Source: an uncultured Bacteroidota bacterium
GTDB taxonomy: Bacteria > Bacteroidota > Bacteroidia > B-17B0 > Aurantibacillaceae
NCBI GenBank assembly: GCA_937873155.1
Contig: CALMVZ010000025.1
Span: forward strand, 62,001-126,000
DNA length: 64,000 nucleotides
Direction: 5' to 3'
Below, in pieces: positions 56,310 to 64,000 of the stretch (within the stretch, counting starts at the first letter, position 1; each line of letters begins with the position of its first letter). A program made the translations under genes and the position numbers. A model generated the notes under the pieces. The model did no database searches. It was not told the DNA's origin and was given only the letters and a program-made list of their open reading frames with translations.

Positions 56310-57842
56310 TTACCTGATCCTGATCTTCTGACCAATGCTAAGAGTAGAGTTCTTAGACAAACCATTCAGTTTTAATAGCTGATCTACAGTTACACCATAT
56401 TTTTTTGCAACCATATATAAGCTTTCACCACTTTTGATCGTGTGAGAGGTTTCTTTACCTGTAGAAGGAGTTGTTTTCTCTTTTGGTGCTGAAGTAGTTT
56501 TTTTAGGTTTAATATTCTCTGCTAATTTTTTATTGTCAGTAGTATCACTATTAGCGGCTAATTGTGTTTCGTTCGCTTTAGCTTCTACATTCTCAGGTTT
56601 TCCTTCAACAGCTTTCTGGATGTAGATAGTTAATTTTTTTCCCGGTTTCAAGCCGCGTTTCCCAATGTAATTCCAGGTTTTAAGATCTGCCACAGTAACG
56701 CCGTATTTACGGGCGATATCGCTTAAACGTTGTCCTTTTTTTACAATGTGTGTCAATTGAACTTCCTTTACAGCAGTATTTGCTAATCCTGCATTCGTTG
56801 TGTTTTGTGCTTTAATAGCAGCGTAAATTTCAGTTTCATTAGTTAAGAACATTCCGATCTTATCTTTTTGTAAGCACAATGCATTTCCGCCGGGAGGAAT
56901 TACATCCTTGCGGTATTGAGGATTGAAATATTTTATTTCATCAACACTAACATCTAAAGCCGCCCCGATCTGTGCAAAGGTCATTGGTTCTTTCACAACA
57001 ACAGTATCTACTTCAAAATAAGTTTTACGCGGCACCTCCGCATAGATGTTATGTTCTGCAGTATAATTCATCACATAATTAGCAGCAATAAATGCAGGAA
57101 CATATCCTTGTGTTTCTCTTGGTAAGAACGGACGGATCTCCCAATAAGTTTTTTTACCGCCGCTTCTGCGGATCGCTTTGCTGATAGTTCCAGGTCCGGC
57201 ATTGTAAGCTGCTAAAACCATTTGCCAGTCGTTGAACATACTGTACAATGATTTCAGATATTCAGCAGCGGCTACGGTCTCTTTATAAGGATCACTTCTT
57301 TCATCAATATAAGAAGTCACTTTTAATCCGTACAATTTTCCTGTAGGATACATGAATTGCCATAGACCTTGCGCGCCGGCTTTGGAACGCGCATTCGGAT
57401 TAAGAGCGGATTCAATGACCGCCAGATGTTTTAATTCGAGCGGAATATTATAACGGTCAAACACTTCCTCGAACATCGGGTAATATAATTGTGCCAATCC
57501 CATCATCCTGCTCACTAGTGAACGGCGGCGGATCGTATACAGGTCAATAAAACCTTTAACGTGGGAATTATAAACGAGATCACAAGGGGAAACGGCATCT
57601 AATTTAGCGAGACGCGCTTCAAATGTATAATCATCATAACGCGGAATGCTATCTGCTTCAAAATGATATTTGTTGTTCTTAGGAAAAGCGGGTTTGGTAA
57701 AAGCAACTTCCAGAACCTTAACATTAGCTAAACTGTCTAACATAGCAGCGATAGGATCGTCGGTCATTACAGATTGGGACTTAGCCGGGAAAGCTAAACA
57801 GGTGCCGAGGGCTAAAATTAGTGTATGTCGTAGGATCCGCAT
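56310..57842 (-). CDS. Membrane-bound lytic transglycosylase D-like protein with two LysM domains
   Basis: A 510-residue exported enzyme with a signal peptide (MRILRHTLILALGTCLAFPA), an SLT domain (AVIESALNPNARSKAGAQGL, catalytic Glu in ESALNP, and AYNAGPGTISKAI) and two LysM repeats at the C-terminus (about 385-430: VKKGQRLSDIARKYGVTVAD; about 465-510: IKSGESLYMVAKKYGVTVDQ). MltD-type enzymes cut peptidoglycan glycan chains, with LysM binding the substrate. The ATG at 57842 is chosen because it yields the signal peptide. Neighbour of an abutting convergent arsC-like gene. Confidence 0.92.
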   Translation of the reverse strand: MRILRHTLILALGTCLAFPAKSQSVMTDDPIAAMLDSLANVKVLEVAFTKPAFPKNNKYHFEADSIPRYDDYTFEARLAKLDAVSPCDLVYNSHVKGFIDLYTIRRRSLVSRMMGLAQLYYPMFEEVFDRYNIPLELKHLAVIESALNPNARSKAGAQGLWQFMYPTGKLYGLKVTSYIDERSDPYKETVAAAEYLKSLYSMFNDWQMVLAAYNAGPGTISKAIRRSGGKKTYWEIRPFLPRETQGYVPAFIAANYVMNYTAEHNIYAEVPRKTYFEVDTVVVKEPMTFAQIGAALDVSVDEIKYFNPQYRKDVIPPGGNALCLQKDKIGMFLTNETEIYAAIKAQNTTNAGLANTAVKEVQLTHIVKKGQRLSDIARKYGVTVADLKTWNYIGKRGLKPGKKLTIYIQKAVEGKPENVEAKANETQLAANSDTTDNKKLAENIKPKKTTSAPKEKTTPSTGKETSHTIKSGESLYMVAKKYGVTVDQLLKLNGLSKNSTLSIGQKIRIR

Positions 57843-57998
57843 CAATTCAGGGATTTCAGGGCTTCTCTTATTAAGTATTACGCTCAAAATCTAAACAAGT
57901 TACATAAATATTAAAAAAACCTCATAAATACAAGTGGCAAGTTAAAAAAAGAAATCCCGGAGAGCCAGTTAAAGAATTATAATTTTTAACTTAGCCCT

Positions 57999-58442
57999 GT
58001 GAAGAAACAAAAAGAGGACATTCCATTACAGTATTTCGAGAGAAATATTGTTGTTATTCTGTTTTTTATAGCAATAACAGCGTTATTCGGCATTTTAACA
58101 TATTCGTATTTTCTTGCATTTCATCCGCTCATGTTTGTTTTAGGAATTCCAACGGTGATCCTGATATTTCAAACCTTATGGATCTTGTTAAATCCGTTCG
58201 CTGTTATCTATGAAGACAAATTCGAGATGAAAAAGACGATGTTCAGCAATAAGCAATGGTATTTTATTGATATTAAAACCGTGAGTGATGTTACGCCAAA
58301 GGGATTTACGATCACTTATAATGATGATGATGAGGAAGTGATCTCAACATTCGGGATCCGTGGCTCACATAAAAAAACGTTCAGGGATGCAGTGAATCAC
58401 TATGTTTGCAAAAGCCTTGTTGTTGAGAGAGCAGACGATTAA
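57999..58442 (+). CDS. Small two-helix membrane protein, unknown function
   Basis: A 147-residue protein with two adjacent membrane helices (IVVILFFIAITALFGILTYS, FHPLMFVLGIPTVILIFQTL) and a cytoplasmic C-terminal half (DKFEMKKTMFSNKQWYFIDI, TFGIRGSHKKTFRDAV) resembling a bacterial PH-like domain. Function is unknown. The start is GTG. It is convergent to selD, with an 80-nt gap. Confidence 0.68.
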   Translation: MKKQKEDIPLQYFERNIVVILFFIAITALFGILTYSYFLAFHPLMFVLGIPTVILIFQTLWILLNPFAVIYEDKFEMKKTMFSNKQWYFIDIKTVSDVTPKGFTITYNDDDEEVISTFGIRGSHKKTFRDAVNHYVCKSLVVERADD

Positions 58443-58522
58443 TCGACGAATACCAATTTATTCGAATTCACGAACCTGCGCGCTTAGCATTTAAATTATG
58501 AATTTACGGGTTGTAACGCACA

Positions 58523-59551
58523 TCATATAAATTCTACTTTTTTCTCTTTCAATTTCGAAATATTTCCAACTTTAATTGCAGAATGGCCGTTGTGCTTTAG
58601 CCATTTCTCAAACTCATTTTCATTGCCGGAATTGATAGTGAATAATAATCCGCCGGAAGTCTGGGGATCGCAATAGGTCATGAATTCAAGATCAATCATT
58701 CCTTTTACTTCTTTTTCATAAGCATTGAAATTCCGAGTTGTATTATCCGGAAAAACGAATTGTGAAGTATAGAAATTGAGATTCTCAAATGTTTTAATTT
58801 TATTTTTCTCTATAGTAGCAGTCAAATTCTTATCCCCGATCATTTCCAATAAATGCCCTAAAAAACCAAAACCTGTTACATCAGTTAAAGCATTTACATA
58901 AGGTAATTGTCCTAATTCAAAACCCAAAGTATTTAATTCGCACATTGAATTTATCAATACACCATGGTCTTCTTCTTTTAAGACACCGCGCTTCAGAGCT
59001 GTACTATAGACACCTGTTCCTAATGATTTGGTCATATAAATACTATCCCCGTCTTTAACAGAATTATTTTCTTTCAGATGTTTTCTTTCTACAATTCCAT
59101 TCACCGCTAAACCAAATATTGGTTCTGTGCTTTCAATACTATGTCCGCCTGCCAATGGAACTCCGGCTTTTGCGCATTGTTGTCGAGCTCCTTCTAATAC
59201 TTCTTTTGCTAAAGAAGTTCCTAGTTTTTCAACAGGCCAGCCTAAAATTGCAATTGCCAAGATTGGTTTTCCTCCCATAGCATAAACATCGCTGATCGCA
59301 TTAGTAGCAGCCACCCTTCCAAAATCAAAAGGAGAATCAACCACCGGCATAAAAAAATCGGTTGTACTAATTAAACATTTTCCATTTCCCAGATCATATA
59401 CCGCAGCGTCGTCATTGGTTTTATTCCCCACCAAAAGTTCCTTACAAACAAAATCATGATCGCTCTTTAATATTTCCTGCAAAACAGCAGGCGCAATTTT
59501 GCAGCCGCAACCTGATGCTTTGCTATATTGAGTTAACTTAATGTTTTCCAT
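58523..59551 (-). CDS. selD: Selenide, water dikinase
   Basis: A 342-residue AIR-synthase-fold enzyme that makes selenophosphate from selenide and ATP. The N-terminal catalytic motif is GCGCK (Cys15, Cys17 and Lys18), with Cys, not selenocysteine, at the key position. Other visible parts are TDFFMPVVDSPFDFGRVAAT, ISDVYAMGGKPILAIAILGW, GGHSIESTEPIFGLAVNG, and ALTDVTGFGFLGHLLEMI. It overlaps mnmH by 14 nt and shares its transcript. The downstream ATG is used in preference to an upstream start that adds 11 basic residues inside mnmH. Confidence 0.95.
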   Translation of the reverse strand: MENIKLTQYSKASGCGCKIAPAVLQEILKSDHDFVCKELLVGNKTNDDAAVYDLGNGKCLISTTDFFMPVVDSPFDFGRVAATNAISDVYAMGGKPILAIAILGWPVEKLGTSLAKEVLEGARQQCAKAGVPLAGGHSIESTEPIFGLAVNGIVERKHLKENNSVKDGDSIYMTKSLGTGVYSTALKRGVLKEEDHGVLINSMCELNTLGFELGQLPYVNALTDVTGFGFLGHLLEMIGDKNLTATIEKNKIKTFENLNFYTSQFVFPDNTTRNFNAYEKEVKGMIDLEFMTYCDPQTSGGLLFTINSGNENEFEKWLKHNGHSAIKVGNISKLKEKKVEFI

Positions 59552-60572
59552 ATTCCGTAAAAATAGCCTTAACTTTTTTTGCATTCACTATAGGATCATC
59601 CGTGTCTGTTTCTATAGGAATAATTGTTTTCTTTTCTTTTTTAGTATGATTGTATTCATAAGCGCTGTCGTAATATCTTAATGTAAGAGCAGCCACATCA
59701 GCTAATTTTCCTTCATCTAACCATTGTAAGCAATCCTTCGCGTTGTTCGGGCCTAACTGTTGCGAAATATTTTTTACGCTTTGTTTTAATTTCTCAACAT
59801 CTTCTTTTCCGTATTCATTTACCAAGCGGTTCACACGCAATTCGAAAGGCACATTGATCTTTATTATCGGCGCTTGCTTCATTTGTAACCAGAAAGGATA
59901 AGGGATCTTATTATAACCGATAGACATTGATTCATCCTCAACAAGAACATATTTTTCAGGATCTGTTTCAGCCAAAACATTGTAAAAACTATTCTCAAAT
60001 AATTGTTGAGGTAATTGTGTGGGCTGACCGATCCCTCCGAATGCAGAACCTTTATGATTTGCTAATCCTTCAAGGTCGATAACAGGAATTTCACTTTTCA
60101 ATTGCTTTAAAATTTCAGTTTTTCCAGAACCGGTAGCGCCGCCCAGGAGAAGAGGTTTGTAATTTTCCCCGAATTTTTTTACCACGTGATTTCTGTAAGC
60201 CTTATAACCGCCCTGCATAATTTTCGCCTCTAATCCGGCAGTGTTTAACAGCCAGCCAAAAGAGTTGCTACGCATTCCTCCTCTGAAACAATACACCAGG
60301 ACACCTTTATTTTGCGTCTTGGCTTTAGACTCAATAATAAAATTAGTGAGTTTAGGTGATACGATCTCGAGCCCCCGCATAACAGCATCTTCCTTGCCTT
60401 TTGCCTTATACAAAGTGCCAATTTCAGCCCTTTCGAGATCGTCAAAAAGCGGGATATTAACAGCCCCGGGGATATGCCCTTTTTTAAATTCTATAGGTGA
60501 ACGCACGTCAATGACCAATTTTTCATGGCTTTGTTCAAGAAAGTTATCAACGGGTATGGCCTCAGTTTTCAT
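59538..60572 (-). CDS. mnmH: tRNA 2-selenouridine synthase
   Basis: A 344-residue enzyme. The rhodanese domain carries the catalytic Cys in GVLVYCFRGGMRSNSFG, and the C-terminal part has a P-loop (GGATGSGKTEILKQL). MnmH geranylates 2-thiouridine and then exchanges sulfur for selenium at the wobble uridine of tRNAs for Lys, Glu and Gln, using selenophosphate from SelD. The pair selD-mnmH without selA/selB nearby fits selenium used for tRNA. Length is normal. Confidence 0.93.
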   Translation of the reverse strand: MKTEAIPVDNFLEQSHEKLVIDVRSPIEFKKGHIPGAVNIPLFDDLERAEIGTLYKAKGKEDAVMRGLEIVSPKLTNFIIESKAKTQNKGVLVYCFRGGMRSNSFGWLLNTAGLEAKIMQGGYKAYRNHVVKKFGENYKPLLLGGATGSGKTEILKQLKSEIPVIDLEGLANHKGSAFGGIGQPTQLPQQLFENSFYNVLAETDPEKYVLVEDESMSIGYNKIPYPFWLQMKQAPIIKINVPFELRVNRLVNEYGKEDVEKLKQSVKNISQQLGPNNAKDCLQWLDEGKLADVAALTLRYYDSAYEYNHTKKEKKTIIPIETDTDDPIVNAKKVKAIFTEYGKH

Positions 60573-60724
60573 TGGTATTTCACTCGATAAGTATAGCTAA
60601 AAACCTGCAAAAGAGGGGATTTATTAAAAATTATATGTTAAAATTTAAACCCCTAAAGCTTGCTTTTCGTCTAAAAATACTGGAAATTGTGCTATAAATT
60701 CAATAATATTGTAATTACAACTTT

Positions 60725-61102
60725 TTGAAAAGGATACTACTCATACTCGTACTCTTATTTGCTGTTGGCAGTTTTACCGATGCGTATGCACAAGGTCGTA
60801 AACGTGAGCATAAGAACCAGCGCCGCGGCGGAGGCGGAAAGCGCAAGATCCATAAATTTTCAGGTAAAAGCAGCGGTGGATTCTTCTCAAGATTATTCTC
60901 AGGTAAAAAACGTATTCCGGGTGGATGGGTATACAAACCAACCCGTCCTGGCAAGAAACAGAACCAGGAACAACATCATTTATTTACCCGTTACCGCACT
61001 AAGAACAAACGTTACAAGGATGGAATCCAGGCACGTTTAAACCGTGAGAGAGCGAGAAAACGTACAAGAGGCAACGCCACTTTCCATAGAAGAAAATATT
61101 AG
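60725..61102 (+). CDS. Highly basic secreted protein, unknown function
   Basis: A 125-residue protein starting with TTG: signal peptide (MKRILLILVLLFAVGSFTDA), then an extremely Lys/Arg/Gly-rich body (KREHKNQRRGGGGKRKIHKF, SGGFFSRLFSGKKRIPGGW, RERARKRTRGN). No family recognised. The composition resembles proteins that bind nucleic acid or acidic surface polymers, but that is inference from charge. It is preceded by 152 nt of noncoding sequence and followed by a terminator. Confidence 0.7.
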   Translation: MKRILLILVLLFAVGSFTDAYAQGRKREHKNQRRGGGGKRKIHKFSGKSSGGFFSRLFSGKKRIPGGWVYKPTRPGKKQNQEQHHLFTRYRTKNKRYKDGIQARLNRERARKRTRGNATFHRRKY

Positions 61103-61122
61103 AAAGTAATTAATACTTCTCA

Positions 61123-61153
61123 AATCCCGCCTCCGAAAAGCGCGGGATTTTTT
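61123..61153 (+). terminator. Intrinsic terminator after the basic protein gene
   Basis: AATCCCGC pairs with GCGGGATT around a short loop, followed by six T residues. It separates this gene from purD. Confidence 0.93.
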
Positions 61154-61173
61154 ATTTTTATGCAAATTATATT

Positions 61174-62460
61174 ATGAACGTTTTAATATTAGGCTCCGGC
61201 GGAAGAGAACATGCATTTGCATGGAAAATAGCACAAAGTAAAAAGTTAGAAAATCTTTATATCGCTCCGGGTAATGCAGGAACAGCTCACTGCGGGACGA
61301 ACGTAAATATCAGTGCTACCGATTTTGAAGCGGTGAAAGCTTTGGTGTGGGAAAAAGGGATTGATATGGTTCTGGTTGGCCCTGAAGATCCATTGGTAAA
61401 AGGTATACACGATTATTTTTTGCAGGATGAAGTATTGAAAGATATTCCGGTGATCGGCCCTAAAAAAGACGGTGCTCAATTAGAAGGCAGCAAGGATTTC
61501 AGTAAACAATTCATGATAAAACATGGTGTTCCGACTGCAGCTTATCAAAGTTTTACGAAGGCAACTGTGAATGAAGGAAAAAAGTTTCTTGAAACATTAA
61601 AGCCTCCGTTCGTTTTAAAAGCAAGCGGTTTAGCAGCAGGAAAAGGTGTTTTAATTATCAATGATCTGAATGAGGCAAAGAAAGAATTAGAGAATATGTT
61701 GCTCGATGCAAAATTCGGTGATGCATCATCAACTGTTGTTATTGAAGAGTTTTTACATGGCATTGAACTTTCTGTTTTTGTTTTGACAGATGGGAAATCC
61801 TATAAAATATTACCGGCTGCAAAAGATTATAAGAGAATAGGAGAAGGTGATACGGGTTTAAATACAGGAGGGATGGGAGCTGTTAGTCCGGTGCCATTCG
61901 CTGATGATGCATTCATTAAAAAAGTAGAAGAGAAGGTTGTGAAACCAACAATAGCAGGTTTAAACAAAGAAGGAATTGATTACCGTGGATTTATTTTCAT
62001 CGGCTTGATGAATGATAACGGAGAACCATCAGTGATTGAATACAATTGCCGGATGGGAGATCCCGAAACAGAAGTTGTTATTCCAAGGATAAAAAGTGAT
62101 TTCCTGGATCTGTTAGAGGGTGTTGCAAGTCAAACTCTCGACAAAAAAAGTTTCGAGACTGTAAATGAAACGGCAACAACTGTAGTTATTGTTTCGGGAG
62201 GATATCCTGAAGATTATGAAAAAAATAAAATAGTGACAGGTATTGATGTGAACGAAGGCTCACACGTTTTCCATGCAGGAACAAAACAGGAAGGTGATAA
62301 AGTGCTCACATCAGGCGGACGCGTATTTGCAGTTACTTCGTTCGGGAATTCGATCCAGGAAGCGGTAAATAAAAGTTTTAAGAATGCAGAGAAGATCACC
62401 TTCGATAAAAAATACTACCGAAAAGATATTGGTAAGGACCTGATCAACTGGAAAGGCTAA
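61174..62460 (+). CDS. purD: Phosphoribosylamine-glycine ligase
   Basis: A 428-residue ATP-grasp enzyme, the second step of purine synthesis (GAR synthetase). Visible motifs: ILGSGGREHAFAWKI, GIDMVLVGPEDPLVKG, FVLKASGLAAGKGVLII, VVIEEFLHGIELSVFVLTDG, NTGGMGAVSPVP, and FIFIGLMNDNGEPSVIEYNC with RMGDPETEVV for metal binding. Length is normal. Other pur genes are not adjacent. The downstream 156-nt gap contains rearranged Cys-Gly-rich (CGCAAAGACGC/GCGTCTCTGCG) inverted words. Confidence 0.96.
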   Translation: MNVLILGSGGREHAFAWKIAQSKKLENLYIAPGNAGTAHCGTNVNISATDFEAVKALVWEKGIDMVLVGPEDPLVKGIHDYFLQDEVLKDIPVIGPKKDGAQLEGSKDFSKQFMIKHGVPTAAYQSFTKATVNEGKKFLETLKPPFVLKASGLAAGKGVLIINDLNEAKKELENMLLDAKFGDASSTVVIEEFLHGIELSVFVLTDGKSYKILPAAKDYKRIGEGDTGLNTGGMGAVSPVPFADDAFIKKVEEKVVKPTIAGLNKEGIDYRGFIFIGLMNDNGEPSVIEYNCRMGDPETEVVIPRIKSDFLDLLEGVASQTLDKKSFETVNETATTVVIVSGGYPEDYEKNKIVTGIDVNEGSHVFHAGTKQEGDKVLTSGGRVFAVTSFGNSIQEAVNKSFKNAEKITFDKKYYRKDIGKDLINWKG

Positions 62461-62461
62461 T

Positions 62462-62530
62462 CTCTCGCAAAGACGCTAATGCGCACAGAAAAACTGCGTC
62501 TCTGCGGGCAAAATGCCGGTACACCTCAGA
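62462..62530. repeat. Degenerate inverted repeat after purD
   Basis: TCTCGCAAAGACGC and GCGTCTCTGCGGGC are imperfect complements, in a context that recalls the CGCAAAGACGC type of intergenic repeats. It could form a hairpin after purD, but no T run follows. Confidence 0.45.
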
Positions 62531-62616
62531 TATTTAAAAGTTCATTCCCTTTCACAAAATTTTCATTCTTTTTTCTGTTTTTCATTTGGATAACTCGTGT
62601 ACCTTAGTATTGTTAT

Positions 62617-63462
62617 ATGACTAACTATTACGAACTTTTAAAACTTCCCGAATCAATTACCCGTGAAGAGATCGAATTTGCATTTGAGCGTTTTAAAACA
62701 GATTTAGGGAAATTTAGTCCGGGTATTCCATTAAGTGATGCGGAGTTAAGATCACGCCAACCAGAACTTTGGGATGCTTATGTTATTTTATTGGATCATG
62801 CAAAAAGAATAGAATATGATGAAGCATTAGAGCGTGATAGGATTCATTTGGAGTATGAACGGAAAAATAAACTAATACAAAGCGAGGGTGAAAATAAAAG
62901 TTCAAATAAAGCAAACTTTATATTTTTAATAATTGTTTCGGCGGTTTTTGGTTTGTATTTTTTAGTTGCGAAACTTCATGAAGAACCGTACATGCCTCCA
63001 AAATGGAGAACCCATTATATTACAAATGAGGTAAAGGTCCTGTTACCTGCACCTATTGATACTAATATAAATATTCTACCCCCATTCATGATGCATTACA
63101 TTAAAAGTAAAGCCTGTTGTAAATCAGAATTATCGGATGGATTTTCTGTGACAATAGCCAAATTTGAAACAATAGAACGTTTTAAGATCTCATTTAAAGA
63201 TGTTTCGTACATTGTGAATAATGATATGGGAAGCCATCTCGCCATTCAATATCCCGATTCAACAACATTTACAATGACAATTCATGACTATCGTGCATTT
63301 GTACGAAAAGGAAATTACGGATTTGAGGGATCGCTTCGTGCTTTCGAAAATTATTCTTTGGTAAAAGATAATTTTGCCATAAAGGTTATAGTTTCTTATG
63401 TGCCAGGAAATGAACTCCATAAAAAATACTCCGAAATTGTCTTTAATAGTTTAGTGCAATAA
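62617..63462 (+). CDS. J-domain-like membrane protein without HPD motif
   Basis: A 281-residue protein. The N-terminal 70 residues resemble a J-domain (NYYELLKLPESITREEIEFA, ELWDAYVILLDHAKRIEYDE), but the HPD tripeptide that stimulates DnaK is absent from the loop (KFSPGIPLSDAELRSRQ). A single membrane helix follows (NFIFLIIVSAVFGLYFLVA, about 105-123), then a 160-residue extracytoplasmic or cytoplasmic domain of unknown fold. It could be a degenerate DnaJ-like anchor; function is unknown. Its stop codon abuts the next convergent gene (TAATTA). Confidence 0.72.
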   Translation: MTNYYELLKLPESITREEIEFAFERFKTDLGKFSPGIPLSDAELRSRQPELWDAYVILLDHAKRIEYDEALERDRIHLEYERKNKLIQSEGENKSSNKANFIFLIIVSAVFGLYFLVAKLHEEPYMPPKWRTHYITNEVKVLLPAPIDTNINILPPFMMHYIKSKACCKSELSDGFSVTIAKFETIERFKISFKDVSYIVNNDMGSHLAIQYPDSTTFTMTIHDYRAFVRKGNYGFEGSLRAFENYSLVKDNFAIKVIVSYVPGNELHKKYSEIVFNSLVQ

Positions 63463-64000
63463 TTACTTCTCCGGACTATAACTCCAAAGCAATTTTCCGG
63501 TTTTCAGATCAAAGCAATGGGTCTTCCGTTTAGCTCCCCATAAACTAATGGTAAGGAAGTCTTCATTCGCTCTGTGTTCAAAAGATAAATTATCACTGTT
63601 ATTATTTTTTAATTCCTGTAAAATTTCATCGCTGTTCTTCCATTTAGTGTTACCGTTTTTGTCTACACACTCCAAATGCACTTTTGCTTTTTTAGAAAGA
63701 TCGTCAACATAAACAAATACCAATGCATCATTAGTACGCATAATGGCCTCAGCCTTAAAAAAAACACGGTCGTTCAGTTTTTTTAAAATGCGTATGTTAT
63801 AACTCCGGCTGTAAAAACTTTTATTCTTTTCAAATCCTTCAACCACTCCTTTATCCACTTTCAACTCGTCGCGGGTTTTATCATGCTTTCTTTGCATCAG
63901 GTACAATTGAGCTTGTTTCTCATCACTTAAATAAATTCTTAGATCTGTAATGGTATCTTTACGGTAAGAGTTGTCGTCTTTGTCTTTAGTTCTGATCAAT
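63463..64000 (-). CDS. Partial protein of unknown function with PQQ-like repeat ending
   Basis: The frame is open to the window edge, so the N-terminus lies outside. The visible 178 C-terminal residues hold LSDEKQAQLYLMQRKHDK and a beta-rich ending (KAKVHLECVDKNGNTKWKN, DFLTISLWGAKRKTHCFDLK, TGKLLWSYSPEK) that resembles the last blades of a PQQ-type beta-propeller (xGKLLW). I do not recognise a specific family. It converges on the J-domain-like gene. Confidence 0.6.
   Translation of the reverse strand, partial: LIRTKDKDDNSYRKDTITDLRIYLSDEKQAQLYLMQRKHDKTRDELKVDKGVVEGFEKNKSFYSRSYNIRILKKLNDRVFFKAEAIMRTNDALVFVYVDDLSKKAKVHLECVDKNGNTKWKNSDEILQELKNNNSDNLSFEHRANEDFLTISLWGAKRKTHCFDLKTGKLLWSYSPEK

Noticed and set aside
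1-64000. Phage, IS or other genomic island
   Set aside because: No transposase, integrase, phage structural gene or replication gene was found, and gene content is typical chromosomal.

Overview
The window is A+T-rich and belongs to a member of the Bacteroidota, most likely near the Flavobacteriales/Sphingobacteriales. Evidence: a PorW/SprE-like type IX secretion (T9SS) component, a GldM/PorM-family protein, three secreted proteins with T9SS type A sorting tails, ExbB/ExbD/TonB sets typical of the phylum, a TPR protein of the SpoIIE-adaptor type, an S9 dipeptidyl peptidase, and promoters that fit the phylum's TAnnTTTG -7 element. There are no rRNA genes, transposases, CRISPR arrays, phage genes or plasmid functions. 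It reads as an ordinary chromosome segment with some unusual small-scale architecture.

Layout. 1-3.0 kb: 3' end of a PorW/SprE-like gene, bactofilin, AtpZ, a small membrane protein and an exported papain-fold peptidase. 3.2-8.1 kb: LON-domain protein, TonB, a T9SS cargo protein, then exbB-exbD-tonB-like. 8.1-12.9 kb: folC, a secreted unknown, rseP, dxr. 12.9-13.3 kb: two tRNA-Leu genes, with two tandem ~100-bp units each carrying a copy of the tRNA 3' end. 13.4-20.3 kb: GNAT enzyme, a large T9SS cargo protein, cupin, a TMTC-like membrane/TPR protein and a broken copy of its start, a lipoprotein, and an ECF sigma factor with a probable anti-sigma protein. 20.6-24.2 kb: a giant NtrY-like histidine kinase.

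24.4-31.9 kb holds a type-II fatty-acid-synthase-like gene cluster: crotonase, ketosynthase (frameshifted near its end), half-length ketosynthase-like protein, ACP, complete ketosynthase, chain-length-factor-like protein, NodB deacetylase, LolA, lipoprotein and FabZ-like dehydratase. It resembles a reduced aryl-polyene/flexirubin cluster. 31.9-42.7 kb: DUF420 protein, a TPR protein that stops where a SpoIIE domain normally starts, a haem/copper lipoprotein, an array of eight covarying hairpins next to trmD, then trmD, a MORN-like protein, nuclease, yqgE, pdxH, arginase-family enzyme, a nucleotidyltransferase pair, a DUF1801 protein and trmB. 42.7-47.1 kb: pyk, an SGNH hydrolase and a rare fusion of UDP-GlcNAc 2-epimerase to a flavin monooxygenase-like domain. 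47.1-64 kb: mostly housekeeping (S9 peptidase, HTTM pair, prfB with its programmed frameshift, orphan GldM-like protein, arsC-like gene, lytic transglycosylase, selD-mnmH, purD, J-domain-like protein).

The strongest candidates for something undescribed are the hairpin array at 35.6-36.0 kb, the epimerase-monooxygenase fusion with its SGNH partner, the ketosynthase cluster, and the tRNA-Leu-anchored tandem units. Six of the ten convergent gene pairs have touching or overlapping stop codons, so transcription ends there without a classical intergenic terminator.
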